Shown here: positions 7,225 to 13,128 of the stretch, one piece after another
Position numbering within the stretch: the first letter of the stretch is position 1
Layout of the letters: every line of letters starts with the position of its first letter
Assembly (NCBI GenBank): GCA_041740995.1
Contig: JBGSKY010000038.1
Coordinates: forward strand, 1 to 17,121
Direction of reading: 5' to 3'
Origin: JBGSKY01 sp041740995
Lineage (GTDB): Bacteria > Planctomycetota > Planctomycetia > Pirellulales > Pirellulaceae
DNA: 17,121 nt
Position numbers and translations under genes: made by a program
Notes under the pieces: generated by a model
Told to the model about the DNA's origin: nothing
What the model saw: the letters and a program-made list of their open reading frames with translations, nothing else
Databases searched by the model: none

Positions 7225-7650
7225 TCATGCCTTGGGCAAATTTGCGGCGCGACATTCCACGGCTTTGGCTGCGAGTTTCTTGATCACGCCGTCGCGATCA
7301 TGCTTGATTGCCTTGGCAATTTTCCGGACGCCCTTGGCCGCCGTATGGTCGGTACCCCAGACGACCAAATCGACCAAGACCGGAATCAACTCAATTCCTC
7401 GCTGGGTTGGCAAGTAAATCCGCCTTCGCCCGTCGGTCGGATGAGCGTAGCACTCGATGATCGCGGCTTCGGTCAGACGTTCAAGCCGATCCATCAGGAT
7501 ATTGGTCGCAATGCCTTCCTGTGAGCCGATCTCCGAGAACGCAACTTTTTGTGCAAGCAGAAGATCTCTCAGAACAACAAGTGTCCAGCGATCACCGATC
7601 ACATCCAGCGATGCGGCGATCGGACAATCGGAACGAAGATCATTATTCAT
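7225..7650 (-). CDS. HxlR-family regulator
   Basis: A 141-residue winged-helix regulator. The family signature is clear: CPIAASLDVIGDRWTLVVLRDLL (9-31), FSEI--EGIATNILMDRLERL with the recognition helix (38-58), and the wing RRRIYLPTQRGIELIPVLVDLVVWG (75-99). Cys9 before Pro is the conserved family Cys, which in some members (for example YodB and HypR of Bacillus) senses quinones, aldehydes or oxidants by thiol chemistry; whether it does so here is not known. About 40 residues after VVWG form a basic helical tail beyond the usual domain. An imperfect dyad 39 bases upstream suggests autoregulation, and the same pattern occurs twice before the SDR operon at 1003, the likeliest other target. The gene is convergent with devA. 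Confidence 0.92.
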   Translation of the reverse strand: MNNDLRSDCPIAASLDVIGDRWTLVVLRDLLLAQKVAFSEIGSQEGIATNILMDRLERLTEAAIIECYAHPTDGRRRIYLPTQRGIELIPVLVDLVVWGTDHTAAKGVRKIAKAIKHDRDGVIKKLAAKAVECRAANLPKA

Positions 7651-7688
7651 GCGGATATGGGCAGACTATCTGGGGCCAATCACAGCCC

Positions 7689-7705
7689 ACTTGCAATAAG
7701 CAACT
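7689..7705. promoter_or_regulatory. Dyad ACTTGC-N5-GCAACT, candidate HxlR autoregulatory site
   Basis: ACTTGC (7689-7694) and GCAACT (7700-7705) match in 5 of 6 positions across a 5-base centre, 39 bases upstream of the HxlR ATG. Arm sequence and spacing resemble the two dyads before the SDR operon. The surrounding 137-base gap (7651-7787) shows no gene. Confidence 0.45.
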
Positions 7706-7787
7706 AATTACATGCGTCGACGACGGAAATTTTATTTTGGCATGAAACGCAGTGAATTCCAATGGCTGGTGTCCACTGAATATCGTA

Positions 7788-9389
7788 TCAGCTCTCAATT
7801 CCGAGACTCTTGATTCGGGAGGAAAGAGTCGTCGGCTTCATACCCAGCAACGCCGCGGCTCCATTTTCGCCATAGACCTTTCCGTCGCACGCATCAAGGG
7901 CGCGGCGGATGTTAGCAGCTTCGAATGATCGAACCTGAGATGCGGTCAAGATTTCAACACTGTCGTTTGATAAAGATATATTGGTTGCCGTCGGCGTGGA
8001 ATCTGTTTGGCGGAGCTCCAAACGCAACTTACCTGTCGGCGACGTTATCAAGGCGCGTTCGAGCACGTGTTGCAACTCGCGGATGTTGCCGGGCCAATCG
8101 TATCGCCCGAGTTCAGCGACATTGGCTTGGGTTAATCGCGGCGTTTGCTTACCAAGTCTTCGCGAGAGAATTCCGAGCAGGTGATCGGCAAGAAGCACAA
8201 TGTCTTCTTTGCGTTTTCGCAGCGGCGGCAATTCGATCGGAAAAACGCTCAGACGGTAATACAAATCGATACGGAATTTTCCGGCTTCTGCGTCGGCTTT
8301 CAGATCGCGATTGGTAGCGGCAATGATGCGAACATTGACCTTGCGAGTCCGTTCTTCGCCAACTCTTTCGAGTTCTCCTTCTTGCAAGACTCGCAAGAGT
8401 TTGCTTTGCAGATCGAGCGGGATCTCGCCGACCTCATCAAGAAACAATGTGCCGCCGTCGGCTAATTCGAAGCGACCGACCCGATCTCGCAGCGCACCAG
8501 TAAAGCTACCTTTGGTGTGACCGAAGAATTCGCTCTCGTAAAGTTCGCGCGGAATTGCCGCGCAGTTGACCTTGATCAACGGTCTCGCGTGTCGTGATGA
8601 GCGAGCATGAATCTCGCGGGCAACCAACTCCTTGCCCGTACCGCTTTCTCCGGTCACCAAGACAGTCGAATCAGTTGGGGCCACTAGACTGATTTGCTGC
8701 GCGACCATTTGCAGCGGCACACTCTGACCGATCATCTCGCCGAACGACTCACCACGCAACTCTTCTTGCAGATAATCGTTTTCAAGTTCCAGTCGCTTTC
8801 GCAGAGATTCAATTTCTTCCCAAGCTTCGGCATTGGCGATCGCGGACGCGACGTGGTCGGCGATCATTCGCAGCCAATCGAGGCAATGGTCGCCAATCGT
8901 GGTGCGGCTAAAGACACCGAGCACTCCGAGCACTTGGCCGCGATGAATGAGAGGTTGGCCACCGAAGCCACGGATGCCTTCCTCTTTTGCCCACTGGGGA
9001 TTGGCCAACCAGTCTGGCTCTCCGTCGATGTTTTGAATCTCAAGCGGTTGGCCTGTCGAAGCAATCCTTCCGACTTTGCGAATACCCAGCGGGAAACGGC
9101 GAAACGATCCATCAATGCGGCTAAGAGCATTGCTCGGATCGACAATCGAAGTCCCAGCGCTGGCCACCAAATGAAGACAGTTCGTTTGGTCTGGGCACTG
9201 CGAAAGCATCGGGCATGTCTCGCAGCCAGCGCCTGGTCGGATTAGCCAGATGCGGGCCAGTGCGACCGCTTGCGAACTCGCCAACTCAGTCACGACGAGC
9301 TGCAAAACCTCATCCACGCTTCGCTGCTGGGCCATCGCCAACAGCAACGATTTCGGATCGGGAATCAGAGGTAAATGTTGCTCGAGCAT
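7788..9389 (-). CDS. Sigma-54-dependent activator, GAF-AAA+-Fis, with Cys-cluster GAF
   Basis: A 533-residue enhancer-binding protein from MLEQHLPL. Domains: an N-terminal GAF sensor (~20-190) with an inserted Cys cluster C-x2-C-x5-C-x5-C (Cys56, 59, 65, 71); a short coiled linker (ESLRKRLELENDYLQEEL, ~194-211); an AAA+ domain with Walker A GESGTGKE (247-254), the sigma-54 contact loop GSFTGA (294-299, Ser for the usual Ala), Walker B GGTLFLDE (312-319), AATNRDL and YYRLSVFPI; and a Fis-type DNA-binding domain (~490-530, GAAALLGMKPTTLSSRIKSLGI), closest to the FhlA style. The start at 9389 is favoured over 9461 because the extra DNA holds three palindromic sites, though no good ribosome-binding site is seen for either. 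A near-consensus -24/-12 promoter faces the divergent AhpD-like gene, its likely target. The signal is unknown; the Cys cluster suggests metal, Fe-S or redox sensing. Confidence 0.93.
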   Translation of the reverse strand: MLEQHLPLIPDPKSLLLAMAQQRSVDEVLQLVVTELASSQAVALARIWLIRPGAGCETCPMLSQCPDQTNCLHLVASAGTSIVDPSNALSRIDGSFRRFPLGIRKVGRIASTGQPLEIQNIDGEPDWLANPQWAKEEGIRGFGGQPLIHRGQVLGVLGVFSRTTIGDHCLDWLRMIADHVASAIANAEAWEEIESLRKRLELENDYLQEELRGESFGEMIGQSVPLQMVAQQISLVAPTDSTVLVTGESGTGKELVAREIHARSSRHARPLIKVNCAAIPRELYESEFFGHTKGSFTGALRDRVGRFELADGGTLFLDEVGEIPLDLQSKLLRVLQEGELERVGEERTRKVNVRIIAATNRDLKADAEAGKFRIDLYYRLSVFPIELPPLRKRKEDIVLLADHLLGILSRRLGKQTPRLTQANVAELGRYDWPGNIRELQHVLERALITSPTGKLRLELRQTDSTPTATNISLSNDSVEILTASQVRSFEAANIRRALDACDGKVYGENGAAALLGMKPTTLSSRIKSLGIES

Positions 9390-9402
9390 GCGACTAAGAA
9401 TA

Positions 9403-9455
9403 CACGATATTTCGTGCGCACACAACGTAATTTCGTGTTTCCACGAAATATCGTT
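9403..9455. promoter_or_regulatory. Three palindromic sites, probable enhancer of the sigma-54 activator
   Basis: Three similar 14-base sites are seen: CACGATATTTCGTG (9403-9416), AACGTAATTTCGTG (9424-9437) and CACGAAATATCGTT (9442-9455). Each has arms close to CACGA/TCGTG around an A+T centre. Sites 1 and 3 also contain a perfect 13-base inverted pair. Their centres are 21 and 18 bases apart, about two helical turns, so bound dimers would sit on one DNA face. They lie about 70-120 bases before the -24 element, the usual enhancer distance, and also just ahead of the activator's own start, where binding could repress it. Confidence 0.75.
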
Positions 9456-9523
9456 TCCCACACACGCGACCTAGTTAAGACTCAAACCATTGCGGCAAAG
9501 CAACTTAGGTAATTATCAGGAGT

Positions 9524-9540
9524 TTGGCACTGCGAATGCA
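9524..9540 (+). promoter_or_regulatory. Sigma-54 promoter (-24/-12) of the AhpD-like gene
   Basis: TTGGCACTGCGAATGCA matches the sigma-54 consensus TTGGCAC-N5-TTGCA with one mismatch in the -12 box (ATGC for TTGC) and exact spacing: GG at 9526-9527 and GC at 9538-9539. Transcription would start near 9551, leaving a leader of about 60 bases before the AhpD-like ATG at 9613, which has GGAG eight bases upstream. Confidence 0.82.
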
Positions 9541-9612
9541 TTCAGAAGAAGCATGCTCAGCAGTTGTTGCTGACCAGTCAAGAGAATCTTTTAGAACCAT
9601 CGGAGTCCAATC

Positions 9613-10185
9613 ATGTCTCGAATCGAAACAATAAACCCAGCACAAGCAACGGGCAAAGCCAAAGAACTTCTGGACGGCGTGAAGTCCAAGCTTGGAATGA
9701 CGCCCAACCTGATGCGCGTCATGGCCAATTCGCCCGCGGTGTTAGATGCATACCTGAAGTTCAGCGGCAGTCTGGGCAGCGGTGAATTGAACGCTAAGAC
9801 TCGCGAGCAAATCGCGCTGGCGGTCGGGCAAGCCAATTCATGTGACTACTGCCTGAGTGCTCACTCGACGATTGGCAAAATGGTTGGACTCAGCGCGGAT
9901 CAGATACTCGACAGCCGTCGCGGAACCTCGTCCGAACCAAACACAGACGCGGTACTAAGATTCGCGCGCCAACTGGTCGACAAACGTGGCTTGGTCAGCG
10001 ACACCGACTTGGACGCCGTTCGAAGTGCAGGTTGGGATGACGGTGCGATCGCCGAGATCGTCGCCAATGTGGCGCTCAACCTATTCACCAACTACGTCAA
10101 CCACGTCGCCGAGACCGAAATCGACTTTCCTCGCGCTGAGGCAATTGATGACGCGCACGAAACCCTGGCAAGCTCGCGAGTTTAG
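9613..10185 (+). CDS. AhpD-like carboxymuconolactone-decarboxylase-family protein
   Basis: A 190-residue all-helical protein of the CMD/AhpD fold. The active-site pattern of AhpD-type thiol peroxidases/disulfide reductases is present: Glu66 in TREQIALAV, then CDYC (Cys77, Cys80) and His84 in CLSAH. Such proteins reduce peroxides or pass electrons through the CxxC pair; this branch (MSRIETI start, TPNLMRVMANSPAVLDAYL) is usually annotated as peroxidase-related and its substrate is not known. It is the first gene under the sigma-54 promoter at 9524-9540, divergent from the GAF activator, and is followed after 32 bases by the DUF1348 gene. With a Cys-cluster sensor upstream, a role in oxidant or electrophile defence is reasonable but unproven. 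Confidence 0.92.
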   Translation: MSRIETINPAQATGKAKELLDGVKSKLGMTPNLMRVMANSPAVLDAYLKFSGSLGSGELNAKTREQIALAVGQANSCDYCLSAHSTIGKMVGLSADQILDSRRGTSSEPNTDAVLRFARQLVDKRGLVSDTDLDAVRSAGWDDGAIAEIVANVALNLFTNYVNHVAETEIDFPRAEAIDDAHETLASSRV

Positions 10186-10217
10186 CAATCAACATTAACT
10201 CGATAGGGGAACCAATC

Positions 10218-10688
10218 ATGACACTGCTAACTGATCTTCGACCACCTTTTACGCTCGAGACGGCGACCGAAAAAGTCCGCGCCGCCGAGAACGCCTGGAA
10301 CTCACGCGATCCCAACCGTGTTTCGCTCTCTTACTCGGAGAACTCAGTGTGGCGAAACCGCAGCGTGTTTATTACCGGTCGTGACCAGATACGCGAGTTC
10401 TTGTCGGACAAATGGGACCGTGAGCTCGACTATCGCTTGGTGAAGTCGCTCTGGGCGTACACCGACACGCGAATCGCGGTTCGCTTTCAGTATGAATGGC
10501 ATGACGCTGCGGGGAACTGGTTTCGTGCTTATGGCAACGAAAACTGGGAATTCGATGACAACGGATTGATGCGCCGCCGCGAAGCGAGCATCAACGATGT
10601 GGCGATCACGGAAAACGAACGCAAGTTCTTCTGGGATGCGCCAGGACCTCGCCCTTTGGATCACGTCGGAATCGTCGATGTCAATTAA
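10218..10688 (+). CDS. DUF1348 protein, NTF2/SnoaL-like fold
   Basis: A 156-residue protein matching the well-conserved DUF1348 family: RPPFTLETATEKVRAAENAWNSRDP (8-32), WRNRSVFITGRDQIREFLSDKW (45-66), LDYRLVKSLWAYTDTRIAVRFQYEW (70-94), FRAYGNENWEF (102-112) and INDVAITENERKFFW (125-139). The family has the NTF2-like cone fold, in which a pocket binds small hydrophobic ligands; its members are uncharacterised and often of about this length. Trp, Tyr and Arg residues of the conserved blocks probably line the pocket. A GGGGA ribosome-binding site precedes the ATG by seven bases. It lies 32 bases after the AhpD-like gene and probably belongs to the same sigma-54 operon, followed by the remains of a secreted alpha/beta hydrolase. 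Confidence 0.92.
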   Translation: MTLLTDLRPPFTLETATEKVRAAENAWNSRDPNRVSLSYSENSVWRNRSVFITGRDQIREFLSDKWDRELDYRLVKSLWAYTDTRIAVRFQYEWHDAAGNWFRAYGNENWEFDDNGLMRRREASINDVAITENERKFFWDAPGPRPLDHVGIVDVN

Positions 10689-10729
10689 ACGAAAAACGCT
10701 CTACACATTTAAACGAAAAGAATACGATC

Positions 10730-11048
10730 ATGAAAAACAACATTCGACTGAATCTCGTTGTCGTTGCCTTGGCAGCTATTTCCTTCACCATAGTCGCGAG
10801 TAGAACTGCGCTTGCGCGCAGACGTCTAGAATGCTGCACAGCATGCTTCGGCACCGACTGTAAGTTATAAGACGGTCGCCATTGATGGCCTAGAAATCTT
10901 CTATCGCGAAGCGGGCCCAAAAGACGCCCCGACACTTCTGTTGCTGCACGGCTTCCCGACGTCGTCGCACGTGTTTCGTAACCTGATCGCGGTCTTGGCG
11001 AACAAGTACCAAGTCGTTCTTTCCGACTATCCGGGGTTCAGATTTAGT
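10730..11048 (+). pseudogene. Alpha/beta hydrolase remnant: signal peptide, frameshift, stop, lost 3' end
   Basis: From ATG 10730 a Sec-type signal peptide is readable (MKNNIRLN, hydrophobic core LVVVALAAISFTIVA, then RTALA). After GCG at 10814-10816 the frame is shifted by one extra base; the continuing frame (from 10818) has a TAG at 10827 and then reads plainly as an alpha/beta hydrolase: YKTVAIDGLEIFYREAGP, TLLLLHGFPTSSHVFRN (oxyanion HGFP motif) and VVLSDYPGF near 11025-11039. Similarity ends near 11048 and the frame stops at 11082, so the nucleophile elbow, acid and His are all missing. Three independent lesions mark it as dead. The intact ancestor was probably an exported epoxide-hydrolase/haloalkane-dehalogenase-type enzyme, the third gene of the sigma-54 operon. 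Confidence 0.85.
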
Positions 11049-11166
11049 TTGTATTGCTGGTTGGCTTTTGCCGGAGGAGTTTAACATTCTAACTGGTTCC
11101 ATTTTTTCGCACTTTCGACAATTGGTATGACCGTGTCATCCGCAGTAACGAAGTTGCACTTGATCA

Positions 11167-11202
11167 ACCAAAAGTTCTATAGATGTTTTAAAAACTTTTG
11201 GT
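11167..11202. repeat. 10-bp perfect inverted repeat
   Basis: ACCAAAAGTT (11167-11176) and AACTTTTGGT (11193-11202) are exact complements with a 16-base A+T-rich loop. No T-run follows, so it is not a standard terminator. It could be a small mobile-element trace or a structure left at the decay junction. Confidence 0.45.
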
Positions 11203-11348
11203 ATTTGGTGTGCTTCAATTTGTGGACGCTTGAGCGATAAGTGGCGGGTGAGTGAAAAAGGAACGGAGTTTGAATTGAAACGGACAAAGAATTGACTACG
11301 CATCGACCGATGCGGTTGCCTCGACTCGCTTGTTTTAAGAAGTTGAAC

Positions 11349-11444
11349 ATGAGAATTATGTTAAAAATAAGCTTTGGTCTTGTTTTCATTACTTTCGTTG
11401 TGCAATTGCCCTTGGTCCTGACCTACGCGAAAATCAAGCTGTGA
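11349..11444 (+). CDS. Possible 31-residue single-TM peptide
   Basis: An ATG frame encodes MRIMLKISFGLVFITFVVQL and then PLVLTYAKIKL: a short basic start, a hydrophobic stretch of about 20 residues and a basic end, the make-up of a single-span membrane peptide. Upstream is only a weak AAGAAG eight bases before the ATG. It lies in the decayed A+T-rich region, where such frames arise by chance, so it may not be a gene. There is no known relative I can name. Confidence 0.2.
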   Translation: MRIMLKISFGLVFITFVVQLPLVLTYAKIKL

Positions 11445-11511
11445 AGGAACACCAGACCAATTGCAACAAGGCCAATGTCAGCCGAACGCATTGGTATCTC
11501 AAACGTAGAAG

Positions 11512-11913
11512 CTATTGCTGTGGCGGGATCATCCAGCATGAATCGTGTCGTTCCATGCCGATATGCGGATAATATGTAATAGCCGCTGGTGCGGAGAGCA
11601 GAATTAGGCGTGTGTCGAGACCAGCGGTTTCGTGCACGACGCTTATTAACCGGCGTCCAATTCCTTGGCGTTGCGATGTGACATCAACGGCGAGGTCTGA
11701 TAGATACGTGCAGTACGCAAAATCGGTGATTGCACGGGCAACGCCAATTAGCTCGCCAGCCGCATTGCGCGCGGTGACGATCACATCGGCCTGAGCTAAC
11801 ATTTTCGCAATACGCTGTTGTTCGTCGATTGGACGCCGTTCGCCCAGCGTTGATCGTCGCAGGACGTCTATAAACTCTAAGGATGTTAGATTGGGTTCAA
11901 TTGCGTAGAGCAT
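11512..11913 (-). CDS. GNAT-family N-acetyltransferase
   Basis: A 133-residue single-domain acetyltransferase (MLYAIEPNLTSLEF...). The acetyl-CoA-binding motif A is clear: YLSDLAVDVTSQRQGIGRRLI (about residues 69-89, Q-R-Q-G-I-G for the usual Q/RxxGxG/A), followed by a helix and the C-terminal beta strand with AAITYYPHIGMER. It moves an acetyl group from acetyl-CoA to an amine of an unknown acceptor; ELIGVARAITD and YLSDLAV are common in small GNATs annotated only as acetyltransferases. The ATG at 11913 shares one base with the stop of the metallophosphoesterase gene (TGATG), so the start is set by coupling. It is the last gene of a three-gene minus-strand operon. A weak hairpin (11472-11494) lies beyond its stop. 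Confidence 0.9.
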   Translation of the reverse strand: MLYAIEPNLTSLEFIDVLRRSTLGERRPIDEQQRIAKMLAQADVIVTARNAAGELIGVARAITDFAYCTYLSDLAVDVTSQRQGIGRRLISVVHETAGLDTRLILLSAPAAITYYPHIGMERHDSCWMIPPQQ

Positions 11914-12596
11914 CAAGCAGTTTCATCGTGAGGCGTTTCGATATCGACCAACATACCATTGTTAACGAACTCTCCCAGAAGATTGACAACCGAACAATTG
12001 ATAAATTGTGTCTCGCCGCTCGTCACACTGCCGAAGTTTCGAATTCCTGCTTCATCATGCAAGTGCCCGAAAGCGTGAATGCGTGGCTTGATCCGTTGCT
12101 TGACATGTTTTGTCAACGACGCTGATCCGATGTGTATCGGCTCCTTGGTCCGCCAGTCTCTGGTGACATCAAGAATACCTTTCGGCGGACCATGCGTCAC
12201 CAAGATGTCGGTCTGCTCAGGAATCGTGGCCCAAGTCCCATCAAGTTCGCAACGTAGCTTCATGTAGGCCCAGTTAAAGAATAGCGGAGTGTAAGGCGAT
12301 CCGAAAATGTGCAAGCCCTCCACTTCCGTCGCTTCATGAACCAGAAACCGAATTGTGGGGTATTCTTCCGGTTTGATCAGCCCTTCAGCGAAAGCAGTCG
12401 AATGATTGCCCGGCACAAAAATTTTGGTCTTGATTTCCAATTCTTTGAACCAGTCAAAGAATGATACTGACTCAAATTTGTTCAGCCAGGGTTTGCGTAC
12501 ATTTGCTTCATCGCCACAATGGATTACCACGTCGGCTTGAGGCACGCTAAGGTTCGCGTGCCGAGTGTGCGTGTCAGAAATAAACCAGATTTTCAT
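11913..12596 (-). CDS. Calcineurin-like metallophosphoesterase
   Basis: A 227-residue enzyme with the five dimetal motifs in order: SDTH (7-10), GD (28-29), GNH (63-65), TH (134-135) and GHLH (177-180). It belongs to the UPF0046/MPPED-like branch (start MKIWFISDTH-R-H, D-VIHCGD, FV-PGNH, HIFGSPYTPLFFNWAY, ILVTHGPP-GILD), cytoplasmic phosphodiesterases whose natural substrates in bacteria are largely unknown. All metal ligands visible in the family are present; after GNH the usual Asp is Ser66, a difference also found in some relatives. It follows the DUF2721 gene by 11 bases and overlaps the acetyltransferase gene by one, so the three are co-transcribed. No link in function between them is obvious. 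Confidence 0.93.
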   Translation of the reverse strand: MKIWFISDTHTRHANLSVPQADVVIHCGDEANVRKPWLNKFESVSFFDWFKELEIKTKIFVPGNHSTAFAEGLIKPEEYPTIRFLVHEATEVEGLHIFGSPYTPLFFNWAYMKLRCELDGTWATIPEQTDILVTHGPPKGILDVTRDWRTKEPIHIGSASLTKHVKQRIKPRIHAFGHLHDEAGIRNFGSVTSGETQFINCSVVNLLGEFVNNGMLVDIETPHDETA

Positions 12597-12607
12597 CTAA
12601 GGTAAGG

Positions 12608-13003
12608 TCACTTTTGCTTTTCCATGTCCTGCAAGTGCAGATCCAGAGCTACCGTCGAAAGCCGAATTTCCGTGATCGAAAACGCGAGCGAGCCGACCAT
12701 CGCAAGTAGGCTCAGCCCAAATAGGATCTTACCGATTTGATACCAACCCAAGAACAACACGCCCATGCAAATCGTACAGATCAGCAAACTGAGTACGCCG
12801 AGCGTCTGCATGTCGCGGATCAGACGGATTCGATAACGCAAGCTTTCAATTTCTTCAACATACACTTCGTTTGGCGTTTGCGTATGATCGGCGTGAAGTT
12901 TGCGAATGATGTTCGCGAGACTGAGAAAGCGATTGGTGTAGGCCAAGAGAAGCAATGAGATTGTCGAAAAAAGGAGTGCTGGTGTCGTTAAATCAATATT
13001 CAT
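12608..13003 (-). CDS. DUF2721 membrane protein
   Basis: A 131-residue inner-membrane protein with three TM helices: residues ~7-30 (TPALLFSTISLLLLAYTNRF), ~66-86 and ~90-110. The first helix, with ISLLLLAYTNRFLSLA-IR-L, and the following acidic/basic cytoplasmic stretch (VEEIESLRYRIRLIRDMQTLG) are typical of DUF2721, a widespread family with no known function. Family length is about 120-150 residues, so it is complete. It heads the minus-strand operon with the phosphoesterase (11 bases away) and acetyltransferase. The start at 13003 has no obvious ribosome-binding site. It is divergent from the GTPase operon, with 125 bases between the two starts (13004-13128) in which I see no clear operator. 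Confidence 0.88.
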   Translation of the reverse strand: MNIDLTTPALLFSTISLLLLAYTNRFLSLANIIRKLHADHTQTPNEVYVEEIESLRYRIRLIRDMQTLGVLSLLICTICMGVLFLGWYQIGKILFGLSLLAMVGSLAFSITEIRLSTVALDLHLQDMEKQK

Positions 13004-13128
13004 CGGATACTTTATTGTAAGTGGCGTGCCGTGGCGAGCAAATCAACGATTGACGATTAATGGTTGGGCTAGTCGAATCGGTTTGTGTTGCGTTCGATCG
13101 TTTCTGTCTTGAGAAATGTGCTCATTTA

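Larger units (their letters stand above)
11049..11511. other. A+T-rich decayed stretch without a convincing gene
   Basis: After the truncated hydrolase the composition turns visibly A+T-rich and no frame of normal length is seen. Two short readable pieces overlap in different frames: 11035-11130 (DLVCIAGWLLPEEFNILTGS) and 11105-11182 (FRTFDNWYDRVIRSNEVAL), which look like shifted fragments of a decayed protein gene of unknown kind. The stretch also holds an inverted repeat (11167-11202), a 31-codon hydrophobic frame (11349-11444) and a CCAATG/CATTGG repeat (11472-11494) just after the acetyltransferase stop. It probably marks an old insertion or deletion junction. Confidence 0.5.

Noticed and set aside
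8694..9245. 183-codon plus-strand open frame inside the sigma-54 activator gene.
   Set aside because: It lies opposite conserved GAF and AAA+ coding sequence and has no recognisable domain.
9390..9461. Longer N-terminus for the sigma-54 activator from 9461.
   Set aside because: It would be translated from the three palindromic sites and shows no protein character.
9514..9526. TATCAGGAGTTTG, which fits the loose IHF consensus WATCAR-N4-TTR.
   Set aside because: It overlaps the -24 GG of the sigma-54 promoter, where a bent IHF complex would block polymerase; the consensus is loose enough to occur by chance.
11472..11494. CCAATG/CATTGG hairpin after the acetyltransferase stop as a terminator.
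   Set aside because: A 6-bp A+T-containing stem with an 11-base loop and no T-run is too weak to call.
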